This document shows positions 51,622-63,892 of a DNA stretch of 64,000 bases, piece by piece; the stretch's first letter is position 1; each line of letters starts with the position of its first letter. Both the position numbers and the translations under genes were made by a program. The notes beneath the pieces are model-generated. The model did no database searches and was not told the origin of the DNA. It was given only the letters and a program-made list of their open reading frames with translations. Where the stretch lies: assembly GCA_036320915.1 (NCBI GenBank), contig JAXBDG010000002.1, positions 2,604,001-2,668,000 on the forward strand. Reading direction: 5' to 3'. The DNA is from Linnemannia elongata (lineage: Eukaryota; Mortierellomycota; Mortierellomycetes; Mortierellales; Mortierellaceae).

Positions 51622-54348
51622 TCAGAACTTGAATAAAATCCCAGCCTCTCGATGCTGCTGGGCGACGGTCTCCAGATCCACATACTCAATCTCAGTTTGA
51701 GCCGCCTTCTATTAAAATTAAATGAAAAAACTCCTGATGTGTTACTACCCTACCAAAAAGAACGCGTCGTCTTTCAGAAAGTAAGGAGTGTGTAATACAA
51801 AGGAGACAACAACTTACGCGATTCGACCGTGTCACACGTGAAGGGAGCTTAAGAATGTTCTCCACTTTGATCATCGCAGCTGCAGTCCCTAAGGTGACAT
51901 CCGCAGAGTCGAACTTCATCCGCTTGAAGGAAGTACCATGACCATCAGATGAATGACTGAAGCTGGCATGATTCTTGTTCTTGGAGGGACGACCTCGCCC
52001 ACGCTTGGCAACCGTCGAGGCGAAAACTGAGTCGCTCAGTCCTTGGATCACAACATAACCCTTTCCATCCGTACAAGCATCGGATAGAGAAGGCGCTGTG
52101 GTAAGAGTCGAAGTTCTGGCAGTCAGTTTTGACATCGACGGGGTTTTGCTCATTAGAGCCGAAGCTTGAGTTTGCCGTTCTGCTCCAGCTACATCGGCTC
52201 CCAGTTGTAACAATGCCTCTCGACGCACGAATTGCTTCCCTTTGGCGACGGCAGAGAGGGGACGTGGAGCAGATCCTCCCGCACTCGTCGGATTCTGACG
52301 TCCCAAACCTGAAGCGTTCGTGGTTGGTTGCGGTGCTCGCTTTTGAGCCTGAGCGCGCTTGCCCTTGGTAGTGATCTTGACAGCTGCCTTTCGTTCAGGG
52401 GCTAGGTTGCTAGGCGGCGTAGTGGTGAAAATCGAAGGGCTGTTGAACAGAGGGACGACAGTAGACAGGAGGGTGGGTGATTGGATGTCATGCGTTCCGG
52501 CATCGTGCTCGTCGTTTTGGCGCGTCACCCTTGCTTGCGAGGGTTGCGCTTGGCTTTCCCGAGAGGCTGGTGTCGGGGAAAGTGAGCTGTGGTGGCTCTT
52601 GGGTGTGAACCACTCGCGACTGGTGCCCCTCCCCTCGTTGACATCCTGTTGGTTCAAATTCCTCGTGAGGCGAGCCTGCTCCAGAAATACCTTTTGGTTT
52701 TGCTATTTGCATTAGTTTGATGACAAACAGTCAGACAGAGAGGCATAAAGGAATAAGGTCAAAGTGAACTGAACAACAACGACAAACCAATTACTTGAGT
52801 GCTAGCGTTGAGCGCTGAAATCGCCATCTTGAGGTCATTGATTTCGTTCGAAATGCGGTCCTCATACTGAGTCCTCCACTCATTCATATCCTGTTGGGGT
52901 GTAAGGCTCTGTCCAGATGAACCTCGTCGAGCCTGGTCATGGATGGCATCTACAGCAGTTCTCAACTGGGTAGTCAGAGTCTCAGTCCAATTCTGGAGAG
53001 ACTCCCCGAGGTGCTGCTGTACCACCTTCCCCGTCTGCGCCATCATCGAAATTACCATCTCCTGGCTCTTTTCCTCTGCAAGCGTGATTGCCCTCTCTTC
53101 AGCCTTCTCGATAATACGCGAAGCAACTTGCATTTCAAGTCTCTGAAGGTAATCCTCGAATAATGAGCGGATATCTCCGGCCACGTCCTGCGCTGTCCTA
53201 CTCTGGCTCGTTGAGGCTTGTGAAGCCAGATCTTGAACACCATCTATAGACTCTCTGAGCTGCTCAGTCAAAACTTTGTTCCAGTCTTGCAAGCTCCTAT
53301 CAAGCCGTTGTATGATCTTCTTCTCTGTCTGCGTCACCATGGCCTCAACCAACTCTTCAGTCTTCTGCTGGATCCGCTCGACAGCCTTTTTGCAGGCCTC
53401 CTCGACCACACTGGGAGTCCTATCTTCCTCCCGTTTGAGCCTCTGGATATGGTCTTCAAATGTATGTTGGAGCTTACCAACGACAGTCGTCAAAGTGGAG
53501 ATTTTGTCTATGAGACGACCGTGCTCTGGAGTCGATCCTGCAAGAAGAGACAACAACGGCAACGACGAATGTGACCGTCTTTGAGTAACCGATCCTTCCG
53601 CGCCACCTCCATCACCGACTCCTGCTGTGGGACTTCGTCCTCCTCGTTGGTATGGGTTTCCGTCTGGACCATTCGGCAGCAAGAAAGGCGTTTTTGGACT
53701 CGCTGATGATGCGCCAGGAGTCGGGAGATTATTCTGGAGATGAGCTGCTTTGTTCTTGGGGGTCCGGGTCGGACTACTCTGTGGGTGGTACGCCGGCAAC
53801 AAAGTCCTGACTGGCGACGAGTACCGTGGTTGAGAAGACGACGCAAGTCCGGAGGACAGTGTGTTCGAGATAGAGATCGGTCTTCTTGATCCTGTCGCAG
53901 GACCACTCGGTGACGACTCAGCCATCAAAGTAGTCGGAGAAACACTGTTAGCAGCAGAGAGATCTCGCACACTGGAAGGCGAGTTGCTGAACGAAGGGAG
54001 AGAGTCCAGTTCAAGGGTAGGTATCGCAGACGACGAGGAGTAACATTTGCCAATAGGTTGCGAGTACGGTTGACCGTCGTGGTTTCTCGCATTTAGCTTT
54101 TTCCGAGAGGTTTGGCTCGAGTCTGCCAAGTGAGGTGAAGATGATGTGATGTTCCTTGAGAGGGTGCTATGGCTGAAGGCATGGGCCAGTCCAGATCCTG
54201 ACCTGCTAAGAGTGCGGTCGCTGCTCCCGCTGGCACCAAAGTAAAGGCTTCTGTTGTTATTGGTGGCGTTGTGGTCCGGCTGACTTAAGCTAAAGTCCAG
54301 CCAGTGTTTTTGGCTTAGGGGGAGCGTGCTGGAGTTGCCTTGGGACAT
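51622..54348 (-). CDS. Ser-rich coiled-coil protein with AT-hook, function unknown
   Basis: Three exons close in frame: 54348-52795, 52702-51818 and 51708-51622, about 841 aa. The start MSQGNSSTLPLSQKHWLDF is preferred over an ATG 10 codons upstream because it follows the leader. Residues 1-280 are Ser/Pro-rich and disordered. From about 285 to 515 there are two similar heptad-rich segments containing VQQHLGESLQNWTETLTTQL and IIQRLDRSLQDWNKVLTEQL, suggesting an internally duplicated coiled coil. Exon 2 is basic and carries an AT-hook (KRGRGRPSKNKN) near residue 730. Exon 3 ends QQHREAGILFKF. DNA binding through the minor groove is likely; a chromosome-organising or meiotic role would be a guess. 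Confidence 0.75.
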
Positions 54349-54724
54349 TGTAGAGAAAATAGGTTGTATGACGAACAAGAGCGAGAGTGAGAGAGGGTGT
54401 TTGTGCTGCGTTATGTACAGCAGCAGTTGCTAGTGGCGTGGGAACTGGCGCCGGTTGATGGGAGTGAAGAAAATAAAGAGAAGAAACAGGAAGAACGAGC
54501 AAGGAAAGGACGACAAGAGACAAGAAATGAAATGATTTTGACTTTTTTATTTTTGTCCACAAGCCAGTCTATTCACGACAATTAGGGCAAAAGAACTCCA
54601 TATCTGACTTCGCATAACTATCATATACATAAAAAACAAAACAGCGAGAACACTTTGTTAGCAAATGTTTCAGCATCAAACATATTCTCTCATAATCACA
54701 ATGTTCACCAACATGTCCCTTATC
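54349..54724. other. Intergenic
   Basis: Promoter and leader of the preceding gene; no gene seen. Confidence 0.4.
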
Positions 54725-55551
54725 TCACCTAGGAACACTGCAGGCACGACATGACATCTCCTCACAGGAGGCGCAATTCACTGCACAGAACTGGCACTCG
54801 GGACGACCGCAGAACGTGCAGGGCCGGATCACCGCCTGATATCGATCTCGCATCCCAGGAATCCTGTTCACCTCACACCCATTGATCTCACCCGCACAGT
54901 TTGAAAATGACGGCGCTTCAGGCTGAGTCTGAAGCTGTGCTTGTGGTTGTTGTTCCTGAGATTGATTCTTTCCGACCATAAAGAGACGACGGAGGGCGTC
55001 AGCCGAACTGCCTTTTTGTGGTGATGCTGATTGTTGCTGTTGCTGTTGAAGATGAAGGTGGTGTTGCTGCTGCTGTTGTTGTTGTTGTTGGTGGAGGTTT
55101 TGCTGCTGCTGCAGGGCCAGTTGATGTTCCCGTTGCCTTTGTTCCTCTAGTAACCGCCTCTGTCCAGCCACCATCATAGTCATCGTCCGATCTAATAAAA
55201 AAAACACCACCAAGAAGCAAAAGGCAAAAACTCATAGTCAATATATTATTCGTTCAGTCGTCAAAGGGTCAAAAAGCGTCACTTTGCAGAAGTCGTGAAT
55301 TTGGCTTAATATTTACCATATACAATTTCCTCCTCGAGACCAATCCCTGAACGGGTCTTCATGACCAGGGGAGATATATCTTCATAAGAGCTCTTACGTT
55401 TGCGTGACCCTCCTCCTCCTCCTCCAGACTCTGCTCCTGTCCCATATTGGCTACTGCCCTGGAAGATGCTTGCAGATGGTGGCGACTGATTCTGTAATGA
55501 AAGCGAGTCAAAGTGGCTATGGAAGGTGAATGGAGTATTGTTGTTGTTCAT
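54725..55551 (-). CDS. Gln-rich protein with Cys-rich C-terminus
   Basis: Two exons (55551-55317, 55191-54725) close in frame to 233 aa. The start is MNNNNTPFTFHSHFDSLSL. A basic NLS-like segment (SRKRKSSYEDISPLVMKTRS) precedes the intron. A poly-Gln/His region follows. The last 35 residues hold eight Cys as CTFCGRPECQFCAVNCASC then EEMSCRACSV, a compact zinc-binding arrangement. The combination of a conserved R/K-rich motif and a C-terminal Cys-rich module recalls Siva-type proteins, but the match is too weak to name. Probably nuclear. Confidence 0.7.
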
Positions 55552-55942
55552 GGTCTGATGAAGTGAGAGCCTCGTGTTTGGTATTCGAAGGGGTTGTTTC
55601 GTGTTTTCTGTAGTTGTCTTCCTGTGGGTTACTTGTCTTCCTGTAGTAGGTGTTGCTTGTCCTCCTGTTGACTTTGCGATGTCGGTGCTGTTGGGAGTTG
55701 AAAAAGGTTTGAACAAACACACGGCAAAAAAGAGGCGAAAAAAATGTGGCTTTTATTCTAAAGCCCAATTGCTACTCTACATTGGCATCGAAAGTCGAAA
55801 CGCGCGACGGACATTGTCAGTTCCTAGTAGACGCGTGCATAAACAGTGATCTATCACAAAAAATAAGTTACCGTGTGAGTCAAGAGGGAAGCTGGGAGTT
55901 GAGTCATTTGAAAAGTAGCAGCCATATCATAAACGATGCCCC
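55552..55942. other. Intergenic between two minus-strand genes
   Basis: About 390 bp holding the promoter of the 54725-55551 gene and the 3' end of the ATG29-like gene. Confidence 0.45.
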
Positions 55943-58167
55943 TTACATCTTTGAGTTGTTGTATCCCGACAAGTATGCATCTTCCATGGCCGATTGGGTG
56001 ACAGAAGAGTCTATGACGAAATAATAAGGAGCGTTAACAAACTCTCGTTCAATGCATCGAAGAGTAACAAAAGATGAACAGCACGAACACTTACCCGATA
56101 GATCACTGAATGATGAACCGACAGAGTTGTGGGCGCTTGACTTTTGAGAATTGGGTCCTGAACGCTCCGGGCTAATCCGGATCTTTGTCGGCGAGTCACC
56201 TACAACAATGAAAGGATTTAACCAGTGAGTAAATAAAAAACCTTGACCGAGACATTTTCATGTCAAAGAATACGATGTTACCTTCTCGACCAAGTCCCCG
56301 CATCCGACTAGGCGCCATAGAGTCCTTGAACCGAATACCTTTGACTCTATCACCGTCATCTTCATCTCCACCATCGTGCCCCAGTATTTCCTCCAGTGAC
56401 TTGGTCCCCAGATTCGCCAGCTCGTCATCCAATTGAAACGGCATCTTGTCTCCTGAGGCAGTTCTCCTCTGGTACCCATCATCAGCCGGCCTCTGCAGCA
56501 CCCCCGAGGCAGATGTCCCACCAACAGGCAGGAACGCCAGCACATCCTCCAACTGAAGTTGTTTGATCTGTTCTCTCAACGGCCCAGACTCATCCTGACT
56601 TGACCCATCATCATCCCTGTCCGTGTGATCTCCGTCAGTATCGTCATCATCATCGTCGCGATTGTCATGTTCTGATTGATGGTAATTCAGAGATGAAGTC
56701 GGGTTGTTGCCACTGAACCCAAGGCCATATCTGCCTTGATTCTGCCCAAAGAGCGAGGACGACTGATATTCGCCTTCCCGATTCAACTGATCTGCACGCA
56801 GCTGTTGTTGAATTTGTCCTCGTGAAAGAGAATCATTCGATGAGAGCTGATTGAAAAATGATGTTTCCTCGAAAATCTGCGATGCACTGTTGCTTTGTGA
56901 ATACGGCGTCGAGACCGATGACACGGTCGACGATCTGTCGTAGTCCTGAAACGTTGACGGGTTGGGTGCATCTGTGGCTCGCCCCGATGGTGATAATCTT
57001 GACCCATGCCCAGCAGGGCTACTAGAGTGGGATGACGCTGAGATGGTTGCGTGGTGGAACGGGTGGGCTGGTTCGTGGACGCTTCGGTCAGCTTGAGCGG
57101 CCTCGTCGCGCGGCGATGTTGGAAGGTTGGTGGTGTAGCTGTTGTGTCGCCTGTCAAAAGTTGTACCGATAAGCTGCGATCCACGTGTTGAGCGAGGTTG
57201 TGTCTGCCCCCGATTTGACAATATCCCTGAATTGTACATATTGGATTCAAACAGTGCCTGCTGTGAGCTGCCAGCGTTGCGTGTCGAGGGAGAAGGTGAC
57301 GAAGGCTGAGCTGGTCGAATTGTCGAAGCTGAGGATGACATTGATGCAGGTCGGCCATAAGAGGGGAAGGTCGAAATACTAGTTGACAACGACGGGCTCG
57401 CCTGCGCCTTGAGGCTGGTATCCTGCGCCTGATTTACATTGGAGCCCGAGGTGCTGTTTGAAAAGCTTCCTTCTCTCCTCCTTCCCGCAAATCTGGGTTC
57501 TCTTTCCTCTGCTCGGTCTGTTGTTGGCGACTCTGCGACTTGATGTGTCCCGGGAATTGTTTGCTGTGGAGGCAGATTGGTTTCGAGCGATGCCGTCGTT
57601 GTTCCTGGTCCGATTGTAGCACGACTTGTTGGTCGAGATAGTGTCTGTAGGTCCTGTTGCTCGCCAAGACGGTGAAGGTCCTGCAATTGGTTTTGGTACA
57701 AGAATTTGGAGTGGCGGATTAGGAATGGTATAGGGACGTTGCCTAGCTGCCTCGACACAGCATTCCCTACTCGTCCAAAAGTTAATGTCATGTGAGTTGC
57801 ATTGTTTTCATAAAGGTGCCTGCAAGGTAGACGATGCGAAACCGGTGAGCCATTGTTCTCGACACAGAGAGCAGACACTTACAATCGACTAGCATTGGTT
57901 TTGTTCTTCCAATGATCTGCCACAATGTCCTTTCCATCGCTTCTGTCCATTGGACCTATGAATGTTGTGCGAGACGAGAGCGAAGGAGAATGACTGTTGG
58001 TCAGACATAGTGCCAGCGTACAGGCACGAGTTACTTCCATTCTTTCAGACGAGGGCGCAATCAGTAAGGTAGTTGCCCCTTCTTACAGGCTGCGAGTCGA
58101 CAAAGCCCTCGGGTCGCGGGTAAGGGAGCCGAATAATGACATGAATAGGTTCGTCGAGTGAGTCCAT
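55943..58167 (-). CDS. ATG29: Autophagy protein Atg29
   Basis: Subunit of the Atg17-Atg31-Atg29 scaffold that organises the pre-autophagosomal structure. Five exons close in frame: 58167-58087, 57955-57883, 57766-56282, 56199-56095 and 56010-55943, about 603 aa. The N-terminal Atg29 domain is clear once spliced: IHVIIRLPYPRPEGFVD, VQWTEAMERTLWQIIGR, then VDWNAVSRQLGNVPIPFLIR and HSKFLYQNQLQDL, with the Trp codon split by intron 2. The long Ser/Asp-rich middle is disordered, as in the family, and ends with acidic DDDDDDTDGDHTDRDDDG. The C-terminus is DSSVTQSAMEDAYLSGYNNS. Intron 2 must end at 57767, because the earlier AG gives a stop. Atg5 lies 310 bp upstream on the same strand. Confidence 0.9.
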
Positions 58168-58477
58168 GGTCTGATGGATGTGTATGTGCGTGAGTGGGTA
58201 TAAAAGGTGAGTTTGAACTTTGACGAGAGAAAGGTGAAAAGGAGTCGCAAGACTAGATTTTAATTGTCTGAATTACTCCCAACTCATCTGATATTACGCC
58301 ACCCACACTTAGAGAGTTGAGTGGTTCGTTGGCCCGTGTGAGATACCCTTCTACAGCGATCGCTTTCACAAGTAACGTTATCAGTGATGAAAATGATGGT
58401 GCTGGGTGGGATTGACTTCCTGTTTGGCCGTCAATCTTCTTAAGGAAAAGGATGGATGTAATAATGCCAAATGAATG
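58168..58477. promoter_or_regulatory. Interval between ATG5 and ATG29
   Basis: 310 bp containing the ATG29 promoter and the ATG5 3' end. No specific element recognised. Confidence 0.4.
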
Positions 58478-59782
58478 TTATTCAATAACAACTACAAGGT
58501 GGAGGAAGTTGTCGGGGTAGGCCATCGTCTGTGCTGCCCAGGCCGCGTCTGTCTCCAAGCTAGGCTTGATTCCATGGATAAGTACACTAGCAACAGGAGA
58601 ACTCGATCCAGCATCAACATCAACAAGAGGGAACAGGTCTGGCACTGCTGCGTGAAGGATCTGGCGCAGTGTCCTCGGTTGACCTTGCTCATCCAGTGGA
58701 GACACGAGGTCTTGGATAATAGGGCAGTTCTCGGGCAAGTAGATCCTGATTGGGAGGCTCCTGGCCATCGTCCCGTCGTTCGACACTAGCTTCTGGTTCA
58801 TCCCCCAGAACTGTTCGTAACTCTCTATTGACCATGAAATGGAAAGAGTGAGCATATTGGTCCTGCGTTCTTGTTGACATGGCATAGCTGAACATCTATT
58901 ATCCCACAGATGACGAGAAGGACTTACTTGACCAGAGTCCCTCCCAGAGCTGTGTCTGATCAGACTTGGACATGTTCATCACTTTCTTGGTCGATCCATT
59001 GCGAAGATAGTCAGCCTAAGCATCCAAATATCCACATAGAATAAGAAACAGGGAGATACAGAAGGATTAGGCAAGGCCCAGTCCACCATCAATTCCACTT
59101 CACTTCCAATTCTTTAGGATATCGATTCGACGCTTTGTAATTACCTCCTTGATCATAGACATGAAGTAGTCCTGGCAACTCTTCAAGGTCGGATTCTTGA
59201 TCAACTTCTCGCCTGGAAAGTTTTGACTGTGTACTGTTACTCTCCATGGTAGAGGGAGCATGGTCTCCTTATTAATCGATTTTGCTTGTAGTGCATGGAT
59301 GTCGAACAATAAACCGATCGGATAATGCCTATTTATGAGGTACAATAGACACGGACAGTTAGGATCCTCATGTTCATTTATCTCTCCCTTTGCCTGCAGC
59401 TTCTTTCAAAGAAGTTGTACCATTTCAGAGGGATGCTTTGGTAGTCAAACCACATTTCGCCTTCGTCCGATGTGAAGCCAAGTCGTTTGGCGGCAAAGTC
59501 TCGACGGATCTGGCTGGTGATGAGGGAGAGGTATGAACAGCGCGGCACTTCAACCTTGCCAGGCACGATTTGGTAATCAAAGTAGAAAAATCAAAGGAGA
59601 ACGTCAGCCCACGTTTCTCTCTCGAGGCATTTTGTTCTGTTGCGTGTTGGTGTCTAATGTTCACATACAAAGTACGGTTCCAGAATGCGTCCTTGTGTCT
59701 CTGTTGGATCCCAGATGAATTGGATGGGGATCGATCCCTCCCAGATGACTCTTGCTACGGGATTTTCGGACGTGGTGTGCAT
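58478..59782 (-). CDS. ATG5: Autophagy protein Atg5
   Basis: Conjugated to Atg12 and, with Atg16, acts as the E3-like factor for Atg8 lipidation at the phagophore. Five exons close in frame: 59782-59669, 59554-59421, 59328-59145, 59015-58928 and 58824-58478, 288 aa, about normal length. The N-terminal UblA part shows VARVIWEGSIPIQFIWDP, EPYF-VEVPRCSYLSLITSQI and WHYPIGLLFDIHA. The acceptor Lys for Atg12 aligns with K143 in MSMIKEADYLRNG, just before intron 3. The helical region has QLWEGLW then YEQFWGMNQKL. UblB has LPIRIYLPENCPI and ends YPDNFLHLVVVIE. Nothing is missing. Confidence 0.95.
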
Positions 59783-61515
59783 GGTGGTCGTGTAGTGGTT
59801 GATTGTTGACTGACTGGCTTGCTTGCTGTGATAAATTGATGATGGTGATGGTTCCTGATTCCTAGAAGTATTGGTAGCCCAAATGCGAGGAGAAGTAAAT
59901 GAAGTGATTAAAAAAAATGTGGGAGCAAAGCCCTTTATATTCTCCATCCATCCTGGCAACCGTGACTCAAGCCAATAGTCGATAGTCGACACCCATCCAT
60001 TGTTCTCAACTATGGACGACAACCATGACGAAAGGGAAAGTGAAGTCAACTACTCTATACATCTCGTCAGCAAACAGTTCCTTGTCGATTTCTTATTTTT
60101 GCAACAGCCGGCTTTCTTAATCTTCTGACAGAAAAACGGGGCTCTCGTTTCCGCTACACTTTCTGAAAGCAAAAAAAACAATCGTCGACAACAGAGTCGA
60201 TATCCGAAACCATGGGAGGTTCTTCATAGAAGAATAAAACAGTCAAGATAAGAGCAAAAAATGGAGCCCTCAAGGGTAGTATTACCCGAAGCATGGGTAT
60301 AGTAACCCTGTTCATACATCTGTGCCACTGGATGCGTAATTAAGGATATTGTCGTCATTCGTAATGGTTCTGTTGGACATGGGGATAGCCTTGTTGCTTT
60401 TGTTGTTAGTTGTCGACCTTTCTACTCTGGATGGTGGAACATAGGACAGCCTTTCTCAACATGGTCGACTTGTGTGGGAATATACGCATGGTAAGTGTCA
60501 TGTTTAGCTGGCTGGCCACATTGACCATTGGCTACTTGGTACAGAGATAGTCTACCTTCCAAGCTGCTCGACATCCCAGTGTTTGAGCGTAGGCTTGCAT
60601 GAACAAGTAACCACCATCCATCCCAGTCAAACATGTCGACGATAAGACAAAACAACCCCCTCGGAGAAGGTCATTCAGGTCATTCATCCATATTCACCCA
60701 TCTTTTGTTTTGATTATTACTCTTTTTCATAGAAGAAGAGGAGGATAAAAAAAGTTTAACCACATCGCGAAGAAGGGAGAGTCGTCCAAGGATGATGTTG
60801 TTTGTCTGCCTCCTCCTCTCTCTCTTCTTGTCTTTCCTTCCCTCTGTGTCCATCCTCGTCCCTAGTGCAATCTTGATGTGCCCAGCTGACAAGTCAAGGC
60901 AGCACAAAGTTTTTTTTCTCTCTCTTTCTGAGTTTCAAGTTGGGCGTGAACCCCTTCCATTCATCCAGGGCGCGCGGGAAAAAAACACAAAAAAACAACA
61001 ACAAGAAAACGAGGGCGGCAAAAGGAAGGGGAATGATTATGGGACAGTAAGGTCAAGGATAGAGAGAGAGAGAGAGAGGGAAGGGAGAAAGAAGCACGTT
61101 GTCATCGCGCTTGAAGTTGTTTGTTTGTGCCTTGGTCTTTGATGAGTACGTTACTGACACGATTGTGTTCATGCTGGGATAGATCCACAAGGAGGAGGAG
61201 GAATAGGTTTGTTTTAGGTGATGTTGTGCAATGGTACTTATGGCATTGGTTGGTTGGGGGAAGGAGAAAGAAAACAGGTGGGGCTGCGAAAGGGAAGAGA
61301 AAACGAGCTATAGTACCTTTTGTCTCCGGCGTATCTTTTTTGCTGACTGACCTTTCTGACCTTTCTCGTCCGTCTTTTCCGCCGCTTCTTCTTTCCCTTC
61401 TTTTTTCTCTTCTTTTTTTCTCTTCTCGTTTTCTTTTTCTTTTTCTTCTTTTGCTCATTCACTTTCCTCTTCTCCAGTCACCTTCCCCCCCCCCCCCCCT
61501 CACATTCATAACACC
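59783..61515. other. Divergent promoter interval between ATG5 and the MscL gene
   Basis: About 1.7 kb without a supported gene. It contains a GA microsatellite (about 61060-61079), pyrimidine-rich tracts near 61376-61450 and a C run at 61486-61499 just before the MscL ATG. Confidence 0.5.
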
Positions 61516-61699
61516 ATGACCATCCTCAACGTCCGCGACCGTGTCAAGAACTCCGGTGTCTGGCATGACTTCAAGGAGTTCATTCAGCGTGGCAACATCA
61601 TCGATCTCGGAGTGGTACGTTCCTCACCATCCATGACAACAACGAACAGCTCATTCACATAATCAATAGCGACGATACCAACAGCAGCAGCAGCAGCTG

Positions 61700-61734
<35 letters not shown>

Positions 61735-62540
61735 AAAAGAAAGGGGGACTTCAGCATTCGTGCTTTGTTCTTTTGGGCTAAGCGAGCGAAAAAAAAAAAT
61801 ATGTATATGTGTGCAAGTGCGACGACGCATGCACACAAGCACTAGTTAACGACACTTGCGCTATGCCCCTTCGTTTTCTTCACTCGATCGACTAAACACC
61901 TTTTCTTCTGTTCTCTCTTTACCATTTCTCGCGTTAAATAACAACAGGGTTTGGTCATTGGTGGAGCATTCTCGAAGGTGCTCAACTCCTTCGTCGATGA
62001 TATCTTGACCCCTCCCCTGGGTCTTGTCATTGCTGGTACGTGCCTGAAATTTATTTATTTTGCCGAGGATAGGAGGAAAGCGAACTAACGAATGTGCCAT
62101 TTTTCTTATCGACAGGTTCCAACTTGGAGAACTGGTTCATTGTCCTCAAGTACGGTAAAAGAGGCAAGGTGGAGTACAACACCCCCGAAGAGGCCCAGAG
62201 CGACGGTGCAGTTACCGAGAACGTCGGTCGCTTCCTCATGACGGCCATCAACTTCCTCCTTGTTGCCATTACCCTCTTCTTGATCATCTTTATCGCTACC
62301 AGATTCCGCAGCTGGCGCCTGAGCCGCAGACAGAAGAAGATTAGCAACGGAGATGTTGACGCCACCAAGCCCGACGATGCCGATGCTTCTGGAGCGACCA
62401 AGACCTGCCAGTGGTGCAATGCCAACGTCCCTGTCGCTGCTGTCAAGTGTATGTATTGCGCCAGTTTCTTGCACGAGAAGGTCCCTGCAGAGCTGTTGAA
62501 TAAGGCCGCTCAGCCTGCCTTGATCGAGTTGGATGGTTAA
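61516..62540 (+). CDS. MscL-family mechanosensitive channel with C-terminal zinc ribbon
   Basis: Large-conductance tension-gated pore of bacterial type. Three exons close in frame: 61516-61614, 61948-62035 and 62116-62540, 203 aa. The N-terminal helix and TM1 are unmistakable: [15 protein letters not shown] then [20 protein letters not shown] and [11 protein letters not shown] periplasmic-type loop contains [20 protein letters not shown]2 is [20 protein letters not shown]. The C-terminus adds an acidic linker and a CX2CX10CX2C zinc ribbon ([18 protein letters not shown], residues 160-177), not part of bacterial MscL. Introns show it is a resident eukaryotic gene rather than contamination. Membrane location in the cell is not determined. 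Confidence 0.92.
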
Positions 62541-62814
62541 ATTTAGTTTGTTATACCACCAATTCCCTCCCCATGTAAATACAAGACAACCCACATATCT
62601 GCCAGAATGAAGATGATGGACCAGAGTAAGTCCACTGGCACTTTTTTTTTAAACAAATAAATATGCGCTCTAGATGCGCGTCCCACCTGAATCATTTCGA
62701 CCCTCTCCCTCCCTCTCTTATTTTGGCGGTGATTTTTTTTTCTTCACCTGCAGCTTTCTATTTCTCACTTCCAACTGACCAACCAGTACACAGGACTCAC
62801 ACAAGGACGACAAC

Positions 62815-63892
62815 ATGGAGTTCCCAAAGATCAACGTCTCCTCTAAGGCAGACATCCAATACATCACACAGATCTGGCGCAAGGCTCTCTTCGATAAGCT
62901 GGAACAGAAGCATGGGGCCGACAAGGCTGACCCACGGGTCATGCAGGAAGTCAACTCCCTTCTCGATCAGGTACACATCAACAACAACAACAACAACAAC
63001 AACCATCGAAATACAAAACAAAAACGAACCAGGCGCGTCAAGGAGGACTGAGGAAAAGTACCAACATTAACCAGGTAGCTTTTATTGATTACGTGGAATT
63101 AGTGGCTCGAGAACATGGTCAAGATGGCAAGTGCCGGTGTTGACATCAACGGAATTCCCTACGACGACGCCATCCTGAACGAAGGTAATCCACCTTGACC
63201 CTTTTGACTTTCTCTCCTCAGTTGCTCAATTCGGGAAAATGAAGACCAAAGACCGAGGAAGACATACTTACAGCAACCAACGTTATTCAACAACCCACCT
63301 TAGACGTGGAACCCCTGGATGAGTCATTGGGTCGCCGCCTGCAGCATCAACAACTGCTGGTCGAGGATTTGACATTGCAAGTCGCGGAGCGGAGGAAACG
63401 TGTACCGGAGCAGGTCAAGATGCTGCTCGATGATGCTATTCGGCGACAGTCGGCCATTGCTGACAGAGTTGAATTTGAACCTGAGGAGGATGAGGATATG
63501 GAGGACAAAGCCGTCAGCCAAGGTAAGGACGTGTGAGAGGAAAAAAATGCGCGGCGTGTGCTAGAACGACCATTGCGACAACGGGAGTAAATGGTTGACT
63601 AATAATGTATTTACTTTTCATTGTTTGAATGATCTAGCTGCGTTGGAGCGCCAGGATCTTGTTGCTCAGGAGTATGCATCCAGCATGGCCCTTCTGAGTG
63701 GACTGCGAAAAGTGTGTCTTCTGTTTGTTTTTGTCCTCGCTGCTATGCTGTGCAAGAAAATTACCATCCGTTTAATAATTACCACAATACTAATGATCAA
63801 TTGCCTTATGTCTCTCCACAAATTAGACCGTGTCTTCAAACATTACGCGGGTAGAGAGCGCACAAGCAGTCGTCGACGAGCTCTTGCCTTGA
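62815..63892 (+). CDS. NSL1: Kinetochore MIS12-complex subunit Mis14/NSL1
   Basis: Part of the Mis12/MIND complex that links centromeric chromatin to the Ndc80 microtubule coupler. Five exons close in frame: 62815-62970, 63103-63184, 63304-63522, 63638-63711 and 63827-63892, 198 aa. The N-terminus INVSSKADIQYITQIWRKAL, then WLENMVKMASAGVDINGIPY, matches the Mis14 pattern of a helical start followed by an NISINGL-like motif. Exon 3 has DVEPLDESLGRRLQHQQLL and LTLQVAERRKRVPEQVKMLL, the family's coiled-coil region. The start ATG follows the conserved K-I-x-V-S-SKAD segment by only three residues. The symbol rests on motif resemblance, not on a search. Confidence 0.78.

Noticed and set aside
54725..55551. 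Naming the Cys-rich protein as a Siva homologue
   Set aside because: Only the general Cys-rich C-terminus agrees; spacing of Cys pairs does not match convincingly by eye.
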